NCBI RefSeq assembly: GCF_018918125.1
Contig: NZ_JAHLQA010000044.1
Span: forward strand, 40,455-104,454
DNA: 64,000 nt
Reading direction: 5' to 3'
DNA from: Blautia sp. MSJ-19
GTDB taxonomy: Bacteria > Bacillota > Clostridia > Lachnospirales > Lachnospiraceae
Each line of letters opens with the position of its first letter. The first letter of the stretch is position 1. Position numbers and translations under genes: made by a program. The notes under the pieces are model-generated. The model searched no databases. It worked only from the letters and a program-made list of their open reading frames with translations, and was not told the DNA's origin. This document shows positions 18,834 to 28,468 of this stretch, in pieces.

Positions 18834-18947
18834 TCCATTTCACCTCCCGATTATTTTCTCCATGGTTTGCCATGGGGTAGCGCGGTTGCTATTGTCAAAT
18901 TATTATATTGCGCACAAAAAAACAGCGTTCCTGTTGCACGCTTGCTC

Positions 18948-18976
18948 ATTATATCCCGTAAAAATGCGGCTGTCAA
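18948..18976 (-). promoter_or_regulatory. Consensus promoter of the str operon
   Basis: Minus strand: TTGACA (18971-18976), 17-base spacer, TATAAT (18948-18953). All twelve bases match the sigma-A consensus. It faces rpsL. Confidence 0.9.
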
Positions 18977-19020
18977 GGCATTTTACAGGATTTTTTCGTT
19001 ATTTTACGATTTCCTGATTA

Positions 19021-19049
19021 TTGCTTTTTGTCATAGCTCTGATTATAAT
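19021..19049 (+). promoter_or_regulatory. Promoter for the 19.1-20.5 kb gene pair
   Basis: TTGCTT (19021-19026), 17 bases, TATAAT (19044-19049). A second TATAAT lies at 19085-19090, close to the start codon. Confidence 0.6.
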
Positions 19050-19107
19050 ATAAAAAAGCAATTTTTACTTTTTCCTTTTACCACTATAATATAAGAAAGG
19101 ATTTTTT

Positions 19108-19440
19108 ATGAAAAACAAAATGAACCCGGCTGCCGTTCTGCTCATCATCACTGGAATCGTGTTTATCTCCGGCATCTTTGTTATCGGAAACCGTACCAGA
19201 CAACAGATTCAGGCAACCACCCAGAGTCTCAGCACATTTTCTGATCAGGTCAAAATGAAGCAACAGGAGATCATTGATTCACAAAGTGCTTTTTCAGATG
19301 CTATCCAAAAGAAAAAGGAGCTCATTACCTACCAGAAACAGAAATCGGCTCCTTCCCAGACTTCCGTGCAGGAGCACCGCGAAGTTCCGGACATTACACA
19401 GGAACCAAAAACTTCTGTATTCAGTCAGGATCACAATTAA
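19108..19440 (+). CDS. Small membrane protein with coiled coil
   Basis: A 110-residue protein. Residues 8-27 (AAVLLIITGIVFISGIFVI) are a single membrane anchor, so the rest is probably outside the cell. Residues 30-80 are Gln-, Ser- and Lys-rich helix of coiled-coil type, and the end is disordered. No family recognised. It shares the ribosome-binding region AGAAAGGATTTTTT with the next gene, 25 bases downstream, whose N-terminus has the same design (anchor plus coiled coil). The two may form a complex at the membrane, perhaps a division- or wall-related one. Confidence 0.7.
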   Translation: MKNKMNPAAVLLIITGIVFISGIFVIGNRTRQQIQATTQSLSTFSDQVKMKQQEIIDSQSAFSDAIQKKKELITYQKQKSAPSQTSVQEHREVPDITQEPKTSVFSQDHN

Positions 19441-19465
19441 TAATTAATTATAGAAAGGATTTTTT

Positions 19466-20539
19466 ATGGGACATAACAAACAAAAAAAACCTGTTTTTCT
19501 TTATTGTATCATCGTTTTTCTTGCACTTGTCATCCTGGGTCTTGGAGCTCTCACACTTTATTCCCTTCAGGATCTGACTGAACTGCGAACAAAAATTGCA
19601 GATCTGCAGGACACCGTACAGGAAATCACAGACAGTTCTGCAGAACTTATCAACCAGGCAAAAGAACTTGCCTCTCTGGAGGATGAACAGCAAAGCTCTG
19701 CTACAGATTCTGTTGATTCTCAGAACGATTCTTCATCTACAGGCGTTCAAGAAGAAGGAACGCTCTCTCCTTCACACTCCTCAGACAGTTCCACTGATGA
19801 AAGTCTTGAAAATCTGCTTTCCCAGATTAAGCCACTCCTTCCTCAAAATAATGGAACCTGGTCTGTTTACGTATGTAACCTCATGAAAAAAACAGAGGGC
19901 AGCATTAATGTTCAACCAATGCAGGCTGCCAGCCTGATCAAACTTTTTATCATGGGAACTGTTTACGAAAACTATGATGCACTTTGCGGCGCCTATGATA
20001 CTGATACTATAAACAATTACCTGAATTCCATGATCACTGTCAGTGATAATGATGCTGCCAATTCTCTTGTCAATATGCTTGGTGGTGGAGACGATGCTGC
20101 TGGCATGAATGCAGTCAATTCTTTCTGCGCTGCACACGGCTATACCAGTACCTCCATGGGAAGACTGCTTCTTCAGAGCAATGATAACGGCGATAATTAT
20201 ACATCTGTAGAAGATTGTGGACATTTTTTAAAAGAAATCTACCAGAGTAATGCCGTCACAGCTTCCTCCACTCTTTTACATACTGATGCCATGTATGCTC
20301 TGCTCAAGATGCAGGAACGAAGAAATAAAATTCCTGCCAATCTGCCTGATGGTGTCAAAGTTGCCAATAAGACAGGAGAACTGGAGGATGTTGAGAATGA
20401 TGCGGGAATCATTTTTAACACAGCCAAAAATATTGACCTTGTTGTCTGCTTCATGTCACAAGACCTCAGCGATTCCAGCGAAGCACAGGCCGTGATTGCT
20501 CAGGATTCGCGCCTGATCTATGGATATTATAACGAATAA
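19466..20539 (+). CDS. Membrane-anchored serine hydrolase of the class A beta-lactamase fold
   Basis: A 357-residue protein with an N-terminal membrane anchor (residues 10-33), a coiled coil (about 35-75), a Ser/Thr-rich linker (80-115) and an extracellular beta-lactamase-like domain (about 118-357). The three active-site motifs are intact: Ser156-x-x-Lys159 in ASLIKLF, Ser193-Asp-Asn195, and Lys302-Thr-Gly304. Enzymes of this type include beta-lactamases and DD-peptidase-like wall hydrolases; the anchor and coiled coil favour a wall role over secreted resistance. No clear class A Glu166 region was identified. It lies tail-to-tail with the kinase operon. Confidence 0.85.
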   Translation: MGHNKQKKPVFLYCIIVFLALVILGLGALTLYSLQDLTELRTKIADLQDTVQEITDSSAELINQAKELASLEDEQQSSATDSVDSQNDSSSTGVQEEGTLSPSHSSDSSTDESLENLLSQIKPLLPQNNGTWSVYVCNLMKKTEGSINVQPMQAASLIKLFIMGTVYENYDALCGAYDTDTINNYLNSMITVSDNDAANSLVNMLGGGDDAAGMNAVNSFCAAHGYTSTSMGRLLLQSNDNGDNYTSVEDCGHFLKEIYQSNAVTASSTLLHTDAMYALLKMQERRNKIPANLPDGVKVANKTGELEDVENDAGIIFNTAKNIDLVVCFMSQDLSDSSEAQAVIAQDSRLIYGYYNE

Positions 20540-20548
20540 AACTTTTAT

Positions 20549-20590
20549 AGAAAACACCCTGTCATTCCGATCCGACAGGGTGTTCTTTTG
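20549..20590. terminator. Bidirectional terminator between convergent operons
   Basis: AACACCCTGTC pairs with GACAGGGTGTT (20553-20584), followed by TTTT on the plus strand and by AAAA/TTTT on the other side. Confidence 0.85.
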
Positions 20591-20615
20591 CTCTAAATTA
20601 TCTTTTCTTATCTTA

Positions 20616-21845
20616 TTATTCTTCCTGCTTATCTTCTTCATAAGACATCTCCCAGATATCCGCAAACACGGCCAAGGGACAGTCTGTCAGAAGACACATC
20701 AGCAAAAAGCATTCGTATGGATTCACTATATAAATCTCACTCATTCCACACTTCTTAAGGATTTCCTGGATTTCTTCAAGGAAATGATGATAACGATTAT
20801 ATGGATCATCGTCCTGCATTTCCTGCGATATAATAAAAAATTCCAATGTAATCAGATCAAACCGCTCTACTGGAAATTTATGATTCATAATACTGTTGAT
20901 TCTCTGTCTGCTGAATCGCTTCTGGCTGAAATGCTTCGCCAAAATGGAGGCAGACATTTTTTTGAGATTTCCCATCTTGTTGACAGGAATTCCACTGCAG
21001 ATGACTTTTTCCACATCAGAATCCGTAATATCCGAAATATTCCACACCTTATTTCGTGACTTTTCTACCTCATCACCCTGATACATTCTGGCAATAATCT
21101 CTTTTGCATGGGTGAGCAGCTTTACAAACTCCTGATAAGCCTGGCTCTTTTCTGACATTGGATCGTCCGCTCCAACCTTTACGTATGCCAGATAACGAAG
21201 TAATTTTTCTTCCGAATCCAGACAGACCTTGCCACTGTAAACCTGTGGCGCATCTGTATAACTTTCATCTGGTTCCAGGTCTTCATATTTTTTCTTAAGT
21301 TCTTCTGCTTTGTGAAAACCAAACTGCTGTGAATAGCAATACCAGTAGATTACCTCATCCGGGTTATGAAAATCAAAATCCTGTTCTCGCAGCACTCTCG
21401 TCAAAAAATCCGATACATCTTCCGCACTCATCCTCAGACCAAATCCAAGTAAAAAAACAGTCTCTCTTTTCACAGAAGCCTGCGTCAACCAGTTGTTTAC
21501 CAGTGAAGTCAGTTTCGTAGAAGTCGGATTCATTGACTTCGGTGTACAGGTTTCATGAAATGACTCAATAACGATATCTCTGTAAATATCCTGCGTCACT
21601 TCATTATAAGGTTCCTCCAGGCCCGCCCGCTCGTAAATATATCGTTTCAGATGATCTCCAAAGGAAACCAGTTCCATTTCTTTATAAAGATAATGAAAAA
21701 TAACATCTGCATCTTCATCTTCAAATCCATCCAGACTGACTACCTGGCGAAATCTCTGTGCTGCTTTTCTGGTAAATTCAAAATCCTTTACAGAGTCAAA
21801 GGCAACTGTCTGTTCAAAATCCAGATCCTGCATTCGATTTTTCAT
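20616..21845 (-). CDS. Uncharacterised protein linked to the kinase-phosphatase pair
   Basis: A 409-residue, acidic, cytosolic, mostly helical protein without membrane segment, Cys cluster or nucleotide-binding loop. Two parts look conserved by composition: residues 120-170, containing KRETVFLLGFGLRMS and EVIYWYCYSQQFG, and the end with VNPYECFLLMCLLTDCP. FSRQRINSIMNHKFPV near 320 could be a helix-turn-helix, but this is weak. It follows the PP2C gene by 17 bases, so it is the third gene of the operon and a likely substrate, adaptor or effector of the kinase. I know similar unnamed proteins only from Clostridia. GAGGGTGA precedes the ATG. Confidence 0.8.
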   Translation of the reverse strand: MKNRMQDLDFEQTVAFDSVKDFEFTRKAAQRFRQVVSLDGFEDEDADVIFHYLYKEMELVSFGDHLKRYIYERAGLEEPYNEVTQDIYRDIVIESFHETCTPKSMNPTSTKLTSLVNNWLTQASVKRETVFLLGFGLRMSAEDVSDFLTRVLREQDFDFHNPDEVIYWYCYSQQFGFHKAEELKKKYEDLEPDESYTDAPQVYSGKVCLDSEEKLLRYLAYVKVGADDPMSEKSQAYQEFVKLLTHAKEIIARMYQGDEVEKSRNKVWNISDITDSDVEKVICSGIPVNKMGNLKKMSASILAKHFSQKRFSRQRINSIMNHKFPVERFDLITLEFFIISQEMQDDDPYNRYHHFLEEIQEILKKCGMSEIYIVNPYECFLLMCLLTDCPLAVFADIWEMSYEEDKQEE

Positions 21846-21862
21846 GTCGCATCACCCTCATC

Positions 21863-22669
21863 CTATTTATAGAATCTGCTTAACAAACGCTGAAATCTCG
21901 TTTTTTCCTGTTCCATGATCTCACATAAAATTACTGTGATATTATCTCTTCCGCCCTTTTTCAAAGCACGTTCAACCAATACCTCTGTTGTTTCTTCCAC
22001 CGGAATCTCCCGACTCAGAATATCTGCAATCTCTCCATCTGAAAGCATATCTGTAATCCCGTCCGAACAAAGCAGAAAACGGTCTCCAACCTTAATATCC
22101 TGTTCACTGACCGACGGTTCCAGTTTCAGATTTTCTTCTTCCATGCCCAGATACTGTGTCAGAGGAGCTTTTCCAAACAGACTTCTTCCAAGAACATGAT
22201 CTTCTGATATCTGGCAAAACTTTTCACCGTCAGATCTATAGATCCTGCTGTCTCCCAGATTACAGCTATATACCCTCTCTTCATCAAAAGCAAGTAATGC
22301 CGCTGTCGTTCCCATACTGTAAATTTTGTGTTCTGCTCCATAAGCACAGATTGTCTGATTCATATTCTCACAAAGCCTGTCCAAAAATATTTCCGGTTCT
22401 GTCCGAAGCCTGTACTTTTCAGCTTCGTAATATCGACCGCAGGACTCCGCAGCAAGAAAAGCAGCCATTTCTCCGCAGCTTTCCCCACCCATTCCATCAA
22501 AGACAGCCAGAAGAGGCAGTTCCGACTGTCGGATACGTCCACTGTGAATATGGCTCATTCCCTGATTCTGTGCTGCAAGCTGTTCTCCGCAGCACCAGAA
22601 ATTGTCTTCATTATTATTTCGGATCTTTCCTATATGACATGTATACGCATATTCAATCTGATAAGCCAT
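21863..22669 (-). CDS. PP2C-type Ser/Thr protein phosphatase
   Basis: A 268-residue metal-dependent phosphatase. The metal-binding acidic residues are present: RNNNEDNF near residue 20, VFDGMGGESCGE at 56-67, LCSDGITDML near 205 and GGRDNITVIL near 240. NLGDSRIYR near 145 is a further family motif. In Gram-positive bacteria such enzymes reverse phosphorylation by the Hanks-type kinase encoded next to them; the kinase gene is 39 bases upstream. The N-terminal loop (about 25-50) is longer than in PrpC/Stp, otherwise the length is normal. No membrane segment. Confidence 0.95.
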   Translation of the reverse strand: MAYQIEYAYTCHIGKIRNNNEDNFWCCGEQLAAQNQGMSHIHSGRIRQSELPLLAVFDGMGGESCGEMAAFLAAESCGRYYEAEKYRLRTEPEIFLDRLCENMNQTICAYGAEHKIYSMGTTAALLAFDEERVYSCNLGDSRIYRSDGEKFCQISEDHVLGRSLFGKAPLTQYLGMEEENLKLEPSVSEQDIKVGDRFLLCSDGITDMLSDGEIADILSREIPVEETTEVLVERALKKGGRDNITVILCEIMEQEKTRFQRLLSRFYK

Positions 22670-22708
22670 ATTCCGTCCTTTCCTATGATGCTGAATTCCC
22701 TGTATTTC

Positions 22709-24469
22709 CTAATTGGCATCGGATGAAAGATTCAGTTCATCACTGTATTCCTCCGCCTGATTCAGATATTTTTCGCCTCTGCGAACATACTCTTCGTTAT
22801 CCGTCTCATTATCATGGCATCGGTTATTTTCATCAATCCAGCGAACAAGTTTACCATCATCATAATAATAGCGTTCAATCTTTTCCGAATCCTCTTTTTG
22901 AGAACCGGAATCCCCGCCATCTGTCCAGATATAAGCGAAGAACAGCTCATCATCCCAATAATAGTATTCTTCGTATTCTCCTTCATCAGAAAGAGAGGGA
23001 TACACAAGAACTTTCATTACCTCATAATTTCCATTGCTCAGTTCTTTCAGATAACTGATCTTTCCCTGCTCTTCAGAGCCAATCCAGCTATAACTGTTCA
23101 GATTATTGCTGATTTCTGTTGCCTGTGTCTGGATTTTTTCCAGTGTTTCCTGCAATTGCTTGTTTTCTGCTGTCTGTACTGTTTCTGTTACAGATTGTTT
23201 CAGTTTCTGAAGTTCTGCATTTTCACGAATCAGCCAGACAAACACTCCCACAACCACACATACCGCAATAAACATCACAATCACAGCCACAACAAGCGGA
23301 TCAATTTCTCTTCGGAATTTTTTCTCCGTAGAAACAGGCGGTTCTGCCTGCACTCTCCTCTGTGCGGTCTGTTGTGGAACTTTATGTACTGCTTTTTGCG
23401 GCTTTTTCTGTGCCGCTTTTCTCTCGTTCTTTCTGACGATCACAGTTCCTTCTGCATCTGGTTCGGCAGGCGGCATCTGCTGAACAGCTTTTGTTTTCTG
23501 CACCGGTTTCTGAAGCTGTGTTTTTCTGTGATGTTCCTGAAATATCGGTACTGTGCTTTTGTTTTTAACTGCTTCCAGTGCTGTTCGAAATTCTTCTGCA
23601 TCTTTAAAACGTTCTTCTCTGTCATAAGCGCATGCCTTAAGTATTACCTGCGACAGTGCATCTCCCGCTTCCGCAGGTCTCGGAAGTTCTTCTCCCGCCA
23701 TGCGTTTATTCAGCGCATTTTCTTTGTCTCTGTATGTAATAAGCTGCTTTTCCAGACTGATAAAAGGAAGTCTGTTGTGATTACGCAATTTATATAAAAC
23801 AATTCCAAGAGAATAAATATCTACCCTGGCATCATAGGCATCTCCCCGATACATTTCAGGTGCCATATAAGAGTAAGTTCCCTTTTTGGACAACCCACTC
23901 ATAGTGCGCTCCAACTCACGGGCAATTCCAAAATCACCAAGCTTGAACTCCCCAAATCGAGAGACAAAAATATTCTCCGGTTTGATATCTCTGTGAATGA
24001 TGTTCTGACACTGACAGTATTCCAGTGCTTTACACAAATCTATCCCAAGCCGAATCACATCATCTTCAGAAAGTGATCTTCCGGCACAATACTCCATAAA
24101 ACTGGTCAGATATTCCATCCGAATATAAATATCCCAACCAATATCATCCAGATATTCGACAACTTTGTAATCCTCGACTGAAACCACATGGGAATTTCCT
24201 CTGAAATACTCCATCGTACTGACTTCCTGGATGCATTCATCTACCAGTCCCTGAAAATACTCTTTTACAGACTGTTCATTCGGACTTTCCGAGCGCACAC
24301 TGCTCAGTTCTCCAGGATTAGAGGGAATCGTGATAACTTTGATTGCCGAATAAAAAGTAGTTCCCTGCTCATTCCGACATGCTTTGTAGACTTTTCCAAA
24401 AGATCCTTCACCGATCTTTTCTGTAATCTTCCACTCCGGCCATACTGAAACCGGTAACTGTTTATCCAT
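22709..24469 (-). CDS. Hanks-type Ser/Thr protein kinase with single membrane span
   Basis: A 586-residue receptor-like kinase. Kinase domain at about 14-300: glycine loop EKIGEGSFGKV, Lys44, catalytic HRD159-161 followed by IKPEN, DFG179-181 and APE near 203. A basic, Gln/Pro-rich linker (310-385), one membrane helix (about 391-414), a coiled coil (415-460) and a 125-residue acidic, Tyr-rich outer domain follow. There are no PASTA repeats, unlike PrkC/StkP, so it is unlikely to sense muropeptides in the usual way. The start at 24469 is set by AAGGAGGGGG. First gene of an operon with PP2C and an orphan; it may phosphorylate the nearby translation or transcription proteins, which is speculation. 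Confidence 0.93.
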   Translation of the reverse strand: MDKQLPVSVWPEWKITEKIGEGSFGKVYKACRNEQGTTFYSAIKVITIPSNPGELSSVRSESPNEQSVKEYFQGLVDECIQEVSTMEYFRGNSHVVSVEDYKVVEYLDDIGWDIYIRMEYLTSFMEYCAGRSLSEDDVIRLGIDLCKALEYCQCQNIIHRDIKPENIFVSRFGEFKLGDFGIARELERTMSGLSKKGTYSYMAPEMYRGDAYDARVDIYSLGIVLYKLRNHNRLPFISLEKQLITYRDKENALNKRMAGEELPRPAEAGDALSQVILKACAYDREERFKDAEEFRTALEAVKNKSTVPIFQEHHRKTQLQKPVQKTKAVQQMPPAEPDAEGTVIVRKNERKAAQKKPQKAVHKVPQQTAQRRVQAEPPVSTEKKFRREIDPLVVAVIVMFIAVCVVVGVFVWLIRENAELQKLKQSVTETVQTAENKQLQETLEKIQTQATEISNNLNSYSWIGSEEQGKISYLKELSNGNYEVMKVLVYPSLSDEGEYEEYYYWDDELFFAYIWTDGGDSGSQKEDSEKIERYYYDDGKLVRWIDENNRCHDNETDNEEYVRRGEKYLNQAEEYSDELNLSSDAN

Positions 24470-24532
24470 TTCCCCCTCCTTTCCCGACAATATTATATCA
24501 GGTACTTCATGTCGTTTATCTATACTTTTTTC

Positions 24533-24541
24533 ATTATAGCA
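24533..24541 (-). promoter_or_regulatory. Extended -10 promoter of the kinase operon
   Basis: TGCTATAAT on the minus strand, an extended -10. The hexamer 17 bases upstream (CAGACA) matches the last four positions of TTGACA. It lies 64 bases before the kinase start. Confidence 0.5.
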
Positions 24542-24702
24542 TGCAAACAATTGCCTGTCTGTAATTTTCGATATTCTTCCAGTTTTTTTCATACAATATT
24601 CATAATTTTCCAGTTCTATTTATCTTTTGTTTTTTAAACAGCCGCATCCTCGCAAAGCGTTTTTTACTTTATTGGAATATTGCGAAGTAATTCCTTATGA
24701 AG

Positions 24703-24741
24703 CAAAAAAATCCTCCAAACACCTAAGTGCTCAGAGGATTT
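24703..24741 (-). terminator. Terminator of the rplJL-rpoBC operon
   Basis: AATCCTC/GAGGATT with additional inner pairing, followed on the minus strand by TTTTTTTG, just after the rpoC stop. Confidence 0.85.
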
Positions 24742-24747
24742 CTCTTT

Positions 24748-27700
24748 TTATTCTTCAGTTGTATCTTCTTCAGAAGTCTCTTCTGCATCGATCAGCTCAT
24801 CGTCTGTATTCTCTGCATTTTCTTCCAGTGTGATTGTTTCTTCATCTTCCGGAAGTGTCTCTTCTACATCTTCTTCAACATCCAGTTCTTCCTCCGGCAT
24901 ACCGGTATCAAGCTGAATATCTCCGTAACGTTTGAGACCTGTTCCTGCAGGGATCAGTTTACCGATGATAACGTTTTCTTTCAGACCTACCAGATGGTCA
25001 ACTTTACCCTTGATAGCAGCTTCTGTCAGAACTTTTGTTGTTTCCTGGAAGGATGCTGCTGACAGGAAGGAATCTGTAGCCAGAGAAGCTTTGGTAATAC
25101 CCAGCATTACCTGCTTACCTTCTGCCGGAATCTTTCCTTCTTTTTCAAGGTTTTCGTTAACTTCTTCAAATTCAAGAACATCTACAAGTGTTCCCGGAAG
25201 GAATTCTGTATCTCCGTTATCTTCGATACGAATCTTCTTCAGCATCTGACGAACCAGAACTTCGATATGTTTATCACTGATTTCTACACCCTGGAGACGA
25301 TATACTCGCTGAACTTCACGGATCATATAATCCTGAACTGCACGAACACCTTTGATTCTCAGGATATCATGCGGATTTACACTACCTTCTGTAAGTTCAT
25401 CACCAGCTTCCAGTACCTGTCCATCTGTGATCTTGATACGTGATCCATAAGGAATCAGGTATGTCTTGGAATCTCCGTTTTCCGGATTTGTCACGATGAT
25501 CTCACGTTTCTTCTTGGTATCATTGATAACAGCAACACCAGGAATTTCTGTGATGATTGCAAGACCTTTCGGTTTTCTTGCCTCAAAAAGCTCCTCAACT
25601 CGAGGAAGACCCTGTGTGATATCTCCACCGGCTACACCACCACTATGGAATGTACGCATGGTCAGCTGTGTACCAGGCTCACCGATAGACTGAGCTGCGA
25701 TAATACCAACAGCTTCACCAACCTGAACAGCTTCACCAGTTGCCATGTTTGCACCATAACATTTTGCGCAGACACCAACTTTGCACTTACAGGTCAGGAT
25801 CGTACGGATCTTAACTTCTTCAATCGGTCCACCAGTTTTGCTTACACCTTCACTCATGATACGTGCAGCACGTTTTGGTGTGATCATATGGTTTGCTTTA
25901 ACAAGAACTTCTCCATCTTTGTTTGTGATGGTCTCGCAGGCAAAACGACCTGTGATACGTTCCTGAAGATTCTCAATCTCTTCTTTTCCATCCATGAAAC
26001 CTTTGACATACATACCAGAAATTTCCGGTCTGTTTTCACAGCAGTCAGTTTCACGAACGATCAGCTCCTGAGATACGTCAACCATTCGTCTGGTCAGATA
26101 ACCAGAGTCGGCTGTACGAAGAGCTGTATCGGACATACCTTTACGGGCTCCATGTGCAGACATGAAGTATTCCAGTACTTCAAGACCTTCACGGAAGTTT
26201 GACTTGATAGGAAGCTCGATCGTATGACCAGTTGTATCGGCCATCAGACCACGCATACCAGCAAGCTGTTTGATCTGTTTATCAGAACCACGGGCACCGG
26301 AGTCAGCCATCATGAAGATGTTGTTGTATTTATCAAGACCATCCAGAAGTGCTTTGGTAAGCTCATCATCGGTCTTTTTCCATGTTTCAACAACTTCTTT
26401 GTAACGCTCTTCTTCGGTAATAAGACCACGTTTGTAGTTCTTTGTGATCTTATCAACGATATTCTGTGCATTCTGGATCATCTCAGGTTTCTGAGGCGGC
26501 ACAGTCATATCAGAAATAGATACGGTCATCGCTGCACGTGTGGAGTACTTGTAACCAGTTGCCTTGATATCATCAAGAACTTCTGCTGTCTTGGTAGCTC
26601 CGTGTGTGTTGATAACTTTTTCCAGGATCTTTTTCAGCTGTTTCTTACCTACCAGGAAATCAACTTCCAGAAGAAGTTCATTACCCGGAATGCTTCTGTC
26701 TACGAATCCAAGGTCCTGAGGAAGGATTTCGTTGAACAGGAAACGTCCAAGTGTGGACTCTACGATTCCAGTCATCTCTGTTCCGTCAGGCATTGTCTTG
26801 GTAATACGAACCTTGATTTTGGACTGAAGAGTAATAACTTTGTTTTCATAAGCAAGGATTGCTTCGTTTACGCTCTTGAAGAACTTACCTTCTCCCGGGT
26901 TGCCAGGTCTTTCCTGTGTCAGATAGTAGATACCAAGGACCATATCCTGTGAAGGAACGGCTACAGGGCCACCATCTGAAGGTTTCAGAAGGTTGTTCGG
27001 TGAAAGCAGCAGGAATCGGCACTCTGCCTGAGCTTCCTGAGAAAGCGGAAGATGAACAGCCATCTGGTCACCATCGAAGTCGGCGTTGAACGCAGTACAA
27101 ACGAGCGGATGAAGTTTGATAGCTTTACCTTCTACAAGGATTGGCTCAAATGCCTGGATACCCAGACGATGCAGTGTAGGTGCACGGTTCAGCATAACCG
27201 GATGTTCTTTGATAACATCTTCGAGAACGTCCCAGACTTCCGGCTGAAGTTTTTCAACCATCTTCTTGGCATTCTTGATGTTATGAGAAGTTCCGTTTGC
27301 AACCAGCTCTTTCATAACGAAAGGTTTGAAAAGCTCAATAGCCATTTCTTTTGGAAGACCACACTGATAAATTTTCAGTTCCGGTCCAACGACGATAACG
27401 GAACGTCCGGAGTAGTCAACTCGTTTACCGAGCAGGTTCTGACGGAAACGTCCGGATTTACCTTTCAGCATATCAGAAAGAGATTTCAGGGCTCTGTTTC
27501 CAGGTCCTGTTACCGGACGGCCACGACGACCGTTGTCGATCAGAGCATCTACTGCTTCCTGAAGCATACGTTTTTCATTGCGGACGATAATATCTGGCGC
27601 ACCCAGCTCCAGGAGACGTTTCAGACGGTTATTACGGTTAATGATTCTTCTGTACAGGTCATTCAGGTCAGATGTCGCAAAACGTCCACCATCCAGCTGT

Positions 27701-28452
27701 ACCATAGGACGCAGATCCGGTGGGATTACCGGGATTGCTGTCATGATCATCCATTCCGGACGGTTTCCGGATTCACGGAAAGATTCTACAACTTCCAGTC
27801 TCTTGATGATTCTGGCACGTTTCTGACCAGTTGCATCAACAAGTTCAGCTTTCAGTTCAGCAGCGTCTTTTTCAAGATCGATTGCTTTCAGAAGTTCCAT
27901 AATAGATTCCGCACCCATTCCTACACGGAAACCATATCCGTATGCTTCACGGGCATCCTGATACTCTTTCTCTGTGAGTACCTGTTTGTACTGAAGTCCG
28001 GACTCAGCCGGATCCAGTACGATATAGTTAGCAAAGTATAAAACTTTTTCCAATGTTCTTGGAGACAGATCAAGGATCAGACCCATACGGGACGGAATAC
28101 CTTTAAAATACCAGATATGAGAGACCGGAGCTGCAAGCTCAATATGTCCCATACGTTCTCTTCTGACAGATGCTTTTGTAACCTCTACGCCGCATCGGTC
28201 GCAGACAACACCTTTATAACGGATTTTTTTGTATTTACCACAATGGCACTCCCAGTCCTTGCTTGGCCCGAAAATTCTCTCACAGAAAAGTCCGTCCTTC
28301 TCCGGTTTCAGAGTACGGTAGTTGATGGTTTCCGGTTTCGTTACCTCACCTCTGGACCACTCTCTGATCTTCTCAGGGGACGCCAGTCCGATCTTGATGG
28401 CATCGAAAGTCATTGGCTGATATGTTTCATTTGTTGTGGTTGATTCTGCCAT
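24748..28452 (-). CDS. rpoC: DNA-directed RNA polymerase subunit beta'
   Basis: A 1234-residue catalytic subunit. The N-terminal zinc ribbon ([20 protein letters not shown]), the active-site [12 protein letters not shown], the bridge helix and trigger loop region, and the second zinc site ([13 protein letters not shown]) are all present. The C-terminal 60 residues are an acidic Glu/Asp-rich tail. ATG at 28452 is chosen because AAAGGGGAAAG precedes it; an upstream frame would overlap rpoB. It follows rpoB by 16 bases. Confidence 0.99.
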   Translation of the reverse strand: MAESTTTNETYQPMTFDAIKIGLASPEKIREWSRGEVTKPETINYRTLKPEKDGLFCERIFGPSKDWECHCGKYKKIRYKGVVCDRCGVEVTKASVRRERMGHIELAAPVSHIWYFKGIPSRMGLILDLSPRTLEKVLYFANYIVLDPAESGLQYKQVLTEKEYQDAREAYGYGFRVGMGAESIMELLKAIDLEKDAAELKAELVDATGQKRARIIKRLEVVESFRESGNRPEWMIMTAIPVIPPDLRPMVQLDGGRFATSDLNDLYRRIINRNNRLKRLLELGAPDIIVRNEKRMLQEAVDALIDNGRRGRPVTGPGNRALKSLSDMLKGKSGRFRQNLLGKRVDYSGRSVIVVGPELKIYQCGLPKEMAIELFKPFVMKELVANGTSHNIKNAKKMVEKLQPEVWDVLEDVIKEHPVMLNRAPTLHRLGIQAFEPILVEGKAIKLHPLVCTAFNADFDGDQMAVHLPLSQEAQAECRFLLLSPNNLLKPSDGGPVAVPSQDMVLGIYYLTQERPGNPGEGKFFKSVNEAILAYENKVITLQSKIKVRITKTMPDGTEMTGIVESTLGRFLFNEILPQDLGFVDRSIPGNELLLEVDFLVGKKQLKKILEKVINTHGATKTAEVLDDIKATGYKYSTRAAMTVSISDMTVPPQKPEMIQNAQNIVDKITKNYKRGLITEEERYKEVVETWKKTDDELTKALLDGLDKYNNIFMMADSGARGSDKQIKQLAGMRGLMADTTGHTIELPIKSNFREGLEVLEYFMSAHGARKGMSDTALRTADSGYLTRRMVDVSQELIVRETDCCENRPEISGMYVKGFMDGKEEIENLQERITGRFACETITNKDGEVLVKANHMITPKRAARIMSEGVSKTGGPIEEVKIRTILTCKCKVGVCAKCYGANMATGEAVQVGEAVGIIAAQSIGEPGTQLTMRTFHSGGVAGGDITQGLPRVEELFEARKPKGLAIITEIPGVAVINDTKKKREIIVTNPENGDSKTYLIPYGSRIKITDGQVLEAGDELTEGSVNPHDILRIKGVRAVQDYMIREVQRVYRLQGVEISDKHIEVLVRQMLKKIRIEDNGDTEFLPGTLVDVLEFEEVNENLEKEGKIPAEGKQVMLGITKASLATDSFLSAASFQETTKVLTEAAIKGKVDHLVGLKENVIIGKLIPAGTGLKRYGDIQLDTGMPEEELDVEEDVEETLPEDEETITLEENAENTDDELIDAEETSEEDTTEE

Positions 28453-28468
28453 GTATTCTTTCCCCTTT

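Noticed and set aside
27052..28041. Long plus-strand frame opposite rpoC
   Set aside because: Antisense to a certain gene; Cys/Phe/Ser-rich translation typical of shadows.
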